Notes under the pieces: model-generated
Told to the model about the DNA's origin: nothing
Seen by the model: only the letters and a program-made list of their open reading frames with translations
Database searches by the model: none
NCBI GenBank assembly: GCA_001179505.1
Contig: CDMY01000418.1
Span: 26,899-72,840 of the forward strand
Direction of reading: 5' to 3'
Length of the DNA stretch: 45,942 nt
Source: Vitrella brassicaformis
Taxonomy: Eukaryota > Sar > Vitrellaceae
Position numbers and translations under genes: made by a program
In this document: positions 40,645-45,942 of the stretch, piece after piece
How the letters are laid out: each line of letters starts with the position of its first letter
Position numbering within the stretch: the stretch's first letter is position 1

Positions 40645-43269
40645 ATGTACATACAAACAAGGTTGTTGGCACTTTCCATGGACTGTCGATGCCGCGTTCG
40701 GTCACGAATATTCCCTGTTGCCGTGCTGTTGCTCTTGGTGCTGTGTGAAGCGAAAACGCGCGACGAATGGGTGCAGTCTCATCGCGTCATTTACCAGCTG
40801 TTGACTGACCGGTTCACTTTGGAAAGGGGGAAGGAGCAGGACACCTGCGGGAGTGACAAGTGCGAGGGAGGGGGATACTGTGGTGGCACTTGGACGGGGC
40901 TGACGGAGCACCTGGACTACATCAAGGGCATGGGCTTCAACGCTATCTGGATATCGCCCCACGTGCAGAACACAAAATGCGGATTCCATGGTAACGGCCG
41001 ATGAGAACCAAGGGGAAACGAGGTAATGTGGCTGGCTGTCAGGGTTCTGGCCGAAGAATTTCGATGAAGTCAACGATCATTTTGGCACGGAGGCTGACCT
41101 GCATGCCCTCATCAAACGGGCCCACGGCCTGGACTTGTGGATCGTCATGGACACAGGTGAGGATGGAAGGGCGGCAGGGCGACCAACACACCCTTTTTCT
41201 GTTCTTCTGTGTCAATTTGGGGTTACAGTACTGAACCACATGAGCATGGAGGAGCCGCTAGAGAACCTGTGGCCCTTCAATGACACTATTTACTACCACA
41301 AAGACTGCCCCATGGACTACAACGACCAATACGCGGTGCGGAACTGCTGGCTGATGGGCCTGCCCGATCTAGACGACGACATACCTCAAGTCAGGTACGA
41401 CGGACTGTGCGAATTTTATGATGTGAGCCCATATGTCAATCAGGAAGTACCTAATCGACTGGGCGGAGTACCAAGTGCACAAGTTCGGCTTTGACGGCTA
41501 CCGAATGGACGCCATCGCCCACATGCAGCCCGAGACACTATATGAGTTGTGGGAGCGGTTGTCCAACACAACGTTGACCATCGGCGAGACCTTCATGGCA
41601 TCTGCTCAGTCCATAGCTAGCTACCAATTCAACAGACTCCAACAAAGGCAACTCATGGACGGAGTAACTAACAGACAAGACGCACAAAGATGGCGCCTGA
41701 GTGAGTGGTCACTCAGTTGCTGCTTTTGTGTGTGGATTGGTGTGCAGGTAACGAATTATCCGTTGGCCATACAGCTGCGTCTGGCGTTTGGTGAGAAAAA
41801 AACTCTGTATGGCGTCCAGTGGATGTGGGAACAACTCATTAAGGAAGTCAGGTAGGCAACAGATGGCCAACAAAACCTCACACGCTCTTTGAAAGCTTCT
41901 CACCCCCGTCCATCTCCGTACTCAAGTGACCTAAGTGCCTTGGCGCTCTTCATCGATTCCCACGACCTTCAGCGATTCCTGAACCTCCAGCCCGATGTGA
42001 CGCTCTTCACCAACGCACTCACCTGGATCCTCGGAGCTGACGGCATACCCATCGTCTACTACGGGTCGGAACAGGCAGCTACTTTCGGTGAGGGCCACAA
42101 GAAAAACGTATTCGGGTGGTCAATGCATGTCTGTCTGTGTTGATTGCCCCAGATATTCGCGAGCCCCTGTGGCGAAAGGGTTATGACCAGGAGGCCTTCC
42201 ACTACAAGATGATAAGGCGAATGCTCACGCATAGGAAAGCGGGAGTCTTCGACGGGCCGCAACAAGAGAGATACGTAAGTTCATAGGAGACCGTGGCCAA
42301 GCTCGTCGCTCCATTTCTGTCAACCAGGTGGAGGACTGGCTGTACATCTACTCCCGCAACAACACATTGGTGGTCACGTCCAACCTCGGCTCGGGCCACG
42401 GCAGACAGCCTTTTATCCCCAAAGAAAACCTGCCGACAGCATACACCACAGGGACCATCCTATGCAATGTCCTTACTGACGCATGCGACACCATGGTGCA
42501 GGAAGGCGGCCTGAAAATCGTCATTGGCGAAGGCAAGCCATTGGTGCTCGTCATGGAAGGCGACTTCATTCCCGACAGCCCAGCCAACGACATCGGATGG
42601 CTGCCGACCACTACCGGCGATTATCCAGCCTTGCAAAAGGCAAGTACAGAGGACACCGCAAGTCCTGACGATTTCGTTAAGTTGTTGGAAGAAGAGAGAA
42701 TTCCATACGGTGACTTGGGCAAACCACCGACCTTGGCATCCCTGGCAGATGCCGACTCGGCAGCTGATTTGAATAAGTATTGCTTCGAGTACGCCGACTA
42801 TCTGGGCAACGATGTGCGCGGTGTAACAGCGACGTCGCCCGACGAGTGCCAATCGGAATGCCAACACGAGAACATGTGCGAGTACTTCTCGTTCATCTTC
42901 GTTCCGTCACTTCACCGGAATTGCTGGCTCAAGAATTCCAAAGAGGGGCGTGTGCAGATGTGGGGAGGAGAAAGCGCGTCCATTTCTGGGCCGAAAACAT
43001 GCCGTACGCGTAAACACGAACGCATGTATTCAGGGAGAGCGAGGGAAGATGAAAAGGAGGCACATTTTCCTTCATGTTGTCAGCGGCCGACAGCGTTGTT
43101 GGCGTTAGAGCTTCCATTGAGGAGCGCGAGCAGTCGGCAGAACGAGGTAGTTGCACAGGTTGCTGTGATTGGTGTGATTGGTGTGATTGGTGTGTTTCAT
43201 TGCAGGGTACACAGCGGCTCTTCGGGGGCAGTAGATCTACAGATGGGCTGGAGGACCTGGATGTCATGA
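40645..43269 (+). CDS. Secreted alpha-amylase (GH13) with C-terminal PAN/apple-like domain
   Basis: Predicted 724 aa (or 645 aa). Exons: 40645-40990, 41043-41156, 41229-41394, 41444-41663, 41748-41851, 41927-42087, 42153-42274, 42328-43269. Hydrolyses alpha-1,4-glucan. An N-terminal hydrophobic signal ([12 protein letters not shown], from Met1 or Met12) indicates secretion or vacuolar entry. GH13 regions: DTVLNHM (152-158), [12 protein letters not shown] with nucleophile Asp231, TIGETF with Glu257, FIDSHD with Asp330; all catalytic residues are present. [11 protein letters not shown]-like and [13 protein letters not shown] are also family-typical. After the beta domain, a Cys-rich module ([41 protein letters not shown]) resembles PAN/apple domains. 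The alternative end uses an intron at 43004-43205 and a stop at 43232-43234. The donor after Gly at 41663 was chosen because it gives [13 protein letters not shown]. Confidence 0.9.
43166..43197. repeat. 10-bp tandem repeat
   Basis: TGTGATTGGT repeated about three times near the 3' end of the amylase gene, just before a CATTTCATTGCAG acceptor. Confidence 0.75.
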
Positions 43270-44278
43270 TACGTGTGCGCAACTGTGTTCGTGAGTTGCC
43301 ATGAGACACTATCCGCAGAGGGATACGAGGTGAAGAGACCTGTCAGCGGCGTGTGTAGCGGCTGAGAGATAAGCGGAGACATGCACCAAGAAATCTCCCT
43401 TGGGGAAACGCGATAATTCCGTCCAATTGCACATTCGAACACTGCAGTGATCAAATGCTTGTCTTACAGCCACACCCGAGTGTCCATATATGCCCATGCT
43501 GATGGGCTCGCTGTCGATACGCACAGACATATCTCATGCCAACACGAACGAACAGCAAAATGAGCCTGACATTCTTCATTCACCTCCGAGAGGAGCGAGC
43601 TTTTCTACATGTACAGACTTGTCCTTAGGGTACCCCTTCGGGGGGTCGAGTGACTGGTTTCTCGTGAGGTTAAGCATTAAATAACACAGGCGATCGCGGT
43701 CGAACGCATGCGACGACAAATTGGTACAAGCGCATGCGAAAAGGCTTGCCCCCGCGGAAGTCTGAAAAGGGTATATGGGATTGCCATGGGGATTGCTGAG
43801 TAGTTGATGGCTCTTTGTCGTCGTTTTCACCCATGACTTTCATAATTTTGATCATCTGCCGTATTGTGTCAATTCTGAGCGTGCTCTCTGCATTACTTTT
43901 CGTGCGGCGTCTTTTGCAAGCATCAAGCATCTCCACTTATCGCGGTCCCTGCAATCGATCGCTCGCGATTTTCACGTGCGCTTTGCAGCTCACTTTGGTC
44001 TCGTCGACCCCAGTTGGGAGAGACTCAAGATTCGTCATGTCTCTTTCCCTCCCTCGTGGCCCATCAGCAGTATCCCGTCCCCTTTGATCGTGTCTCTGTT
44101 TCATCCGCGTGTGGCGGGATATGCTCGACTCCGTTCAGGCTCTTCGTCTTCACACCTCACAACGTACCTCCAAATGATAACGTGACGTCCGCTCGTTATG
44201 CAGAAGCCGCTCACGTGCACCCTTGTTACGTGGATGGCTGACTGTACGAGAGGCATTGCTCACTTTTCTTTCCCTTTC
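43270..44278. other. Intergenic, no convincing gene
   Basis: One plus-strand frame at 43976-44185 reads like protein (FAAHFGLVDPSWERLKIRHV) but lacks a start, splice context or recognised family. It may be a pseudogene scrap. Confidence 0.35.
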
Positions 44279-44640
44279 CCTTTCCCTTTCGCGACAAACT
44301 CGCTTGAGATACATCCCATATTTTTCAGGGTCGTCTTTCACTTTCTCTCTTTCAACGAGATGTCCGCGCCTCATACAAAGAAGACAGGGGCCGCCCACGT
44401 GAGCCACGCTGGTCAGAGAGCTTCTGAGCTTCTCCCCTGAAGAAAAGGGCTGATCTTTTTGGCGAATCCTTGGCACCAAACGACCAACCTGCAGACAAAC
44501 AAAGACAAACTTTACTTGCCCTGCTTTACTGTTCACGTTCACTGTCCATGAACGAAATAGCGTCGTGAAAGTCGGCCATCGTGTGGGCATCACGGGTCTT
44601 CTCTCGCAGCTTCTCCGCTTCATAAATCACCCAGCCACCT
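44279..44640 (-). CDS. Possible minus-strand gene fragment
   Basis: Two exon-like blocks: AEKLREKTRDAHTMADFHDA (~44530-44620), and after a CTGCAG-type acceptor near 44494, VGRLVPRIRQKDQPFSSGEK ending with a REREREREK run before a GTGAGC donor-like site (~44265). Frames around them contain stops, and no start or family was identified. The Arg/Glu run comes from a TTTCCC simple repeat. Confidence 0.25.
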
Positions 44641-45679
44641 CCGAGGATGAGTCAGACTTTGGCATCATCCTTGCCGCCGTCCGACTCTTTCTCGTCCTCT
44701 GCCCCCGCATTGCTGGCACTGCGACATCTCACACCAGCCATCACACAGCCCGAAAGAGCGACACTTGCAAAAAAATATGCTCTCTCTTTTTTCTTTCATT
44801 CATTCATTCATTCATTTGCGTTTCCTATGAATGCATGAAAATGCATCCATGGAAACGATATAGCAGGCCTGCAAAGACGAGGCAGGGACCAGGGCGGATG
44901 TTTGGCGCACCAAGGTTTCCCGGATTGGACATGGAGGGTGGAGGGGGAGAAGGGTGGATGGAAGAGAGAGAGAGGTCCGCGAGACGCTCAGGTGCACAGA
45001 GAGGCGCCTGCAGGCACACAGGAGACCCAAGAGGCAGCAGATGTGTCGATCGATCTTGTGTACATATGTGTGTATGTATACATCTCTATGGATGTGTGTG
45101 AGTGGGCCTTCCTGTCAATGTGTGAGTACCTGGGTGAGTGAGTGAGTCGTCCGTCATCGGCTGAGTGAAGCAGCGCGTCCTCATGACAGTCAAAACTGTC
45201 AGAAAACGCCGCACAGACCTGAGTCAGACACAGAGTGAGAGTTTGAGTGCGTTTGCCTGTCATTTTCCCATCTGATTGACCTCTCACCGTGTCGAGCGTG
45301 ACAAGGCGACCTCGCTAGGGTACGTGGCTGGGCAGGGCGAGTCGATAGTCCGAGAGAAAAAGGCGGTCAGTTCGCCGACAGACAGAATCGGTCTGAAGCA
45401 GACTGACGGTGGTCGCGCCGGGGAGCAGGCGGGTGGGCCGATAGTTAGAGGGTGTCAATGGCTACTGTGTGGTGTGGTGGCCGTGCCTTGGGACAGCTTG
45501 GCTGAGGCGCCACAACTCACCCACAGATGTGACATGGGTGTTTCTCCGCGGGGACGACGGATGGCGGGATGGGGTGGTGTGCACGATGTTCAGAGCAACA
45601 CGCTTGACAAGTCGAGTGCCATCTTTGCCTAGCTGCGACCCCTCTGTGCCGAGTTGAGGTGTCCCTTCAAAGGTTACCC
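44641..45679. other. Intergenic with simple repeats
   Basis: CATT run at 44796-44815 and GAGA run near 44963. Several 60-120-aa ORFs overlap in conflicting frames without motifs. No gene recognised. Confidence 0.4.
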
Positions 45680-45942
45680 ATGGCTAGCTCCCCGGCAACG
45701 CATCTCGGCACCACCATTGCAGTGATTTTGAATGCCCATGAGTACGCCCACCACATGCACACATCGTTAGGCAACCAACCAAAACGAACACCCGGTCCAG
45801 AACGCTGCGGGGCTGCCCAGCTTGTATACTTCCCCTGGGCCGGGGGAGGTGGTGTGCCAGGTATATGTCGTGCGTGTACGCGTCTGTCTCGCGCTTCGTG
45901 TTCGTGTTGTGTGTGTACAGGTAAGTGTTCTTCTCTGTCTGT
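45680..45942 (+). CDS. 5' end of an unrecognised gene, cut by the window edge
   Basis: ATG at 45680 in a favourable context (ACCCATGGCT) opens a 60-codon exon (MASSPATHLGTTIAVILNAH, ending FPWAGGGGVPG). A 60-nt GT-AG intron, the normal size for this window, fits at 45861-45920, and the frame continues to the edge. No family recognised. The frame is also open through the intron, so a single exon is possible. Confidence 0.35.
   Translation, partial: MASSPATHLGTTIAVILNAHEYAHHMHTSLGNQPKRTPGPERCGAAQLVYFPWAGGGGVPGICRACTRLSRASCSCCVCTGKCSSLS

Noticed and set aside
43604-43680. Short similarity (YPFGG ... VRL) between ~43.6 kb and ~8.2 kb
   Set aside because: Only a few residues around a GGGGGG tract; too short to call a shared element.
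1-45942. CRISPR array, bacterial operon, rRNA or tRNA genes
   Set aside because: No regularly spaced direct repeats with unique spacers and no rRNA or tRNA cloverleaf noticed by eye; a tRNAscan or Infernal run would be needed to exclude small RNAs.

Overview
The window is nuclear DNA of a eukaryote. Genes are split by many short GT-AG introns, mostly 44-85 nt, the window has a 300-bp assembly gap, and retrotransposon debris is abundant. A light-harvesting protein with a signal peptide and a Phe-bearing transit peptide implies a secondary (complex) plastid. The MAP kinase has ERK7-like features, including HRDMKPSN and a TDY loop. Together these fit a photosynthetic alveolate such as a chromerid (Vitrella-like). 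The organism is inferred; no marker gene in the window fixes it.

Layout. 0.35-2.5 kb: 13-exon MAPK15/ERK7-like kinase (+). 3.1-3.8 kb: inverted remnant of a degenerate satellite. 3.8-5.7 kb: GH16-like glycoside hydrolase, partly duplicated and decaying. 6.1-6.7 kb: weak interrupted ORF (-). 8.5-9.9 kb: NAP/SET histone chaperone (+). 10.1-10.6 kb: small, probably plastid-targeted membrane protein (-), transcribed away from an LHC antenna gene (+, 10.9-11.9 kb). The LHC gene's first intron recurs as an identical 52-bp copy just upstream. 15.3-17.8 kb: unrecognised Pro/Gly/His-rich protein with an RGG tail (+).

19.0-28.1 kb: Ty1/copia retrotransposon on the minus strand (gag, protease, integrase, RT, RNase H), broken into frames and bracketed by inverted copies of a ~0.56-kb repeat (called R1 here). 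28.4-29.5 kb: gap plus a duplicated 763-bp contig end. 30.4-31.8 kb: GT64 (exostosin-like) glycosyltransferase (+), with two 5' paralogue fragments just before it. 32-37 kb: mobile-element remnants, a ~140-bp-period degenerate satellite, and a 378-bp hAT-like MITE with 8-bp target duplications. 37.3-38.6 kb: opposed ~51-bp repeat arrays and a second copia gag remnant. 39.7-40.3 kb: isolated R1 copy. 40.6-43.3 kb: secreted alpha-amylase with a C-terminal PAN/apple-like domain (+). The right edge carries the start of an unrecognised gene.

The housekeeping genes (kinase, histone chaperone, antenna protein, carbohydrate enzymes) show no functional linkage. The only arrangement suggesting co-regulation is the divergent pair at 10.1-11.9 kb, where both products look plastid-bound. 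Exon boundaries come from splice consensus, reading phase and family similarity read by eye. Complete models for the kinase, NAP, LHC, GT64, amylase and the small membrane protein each sum to a whole number of codons.
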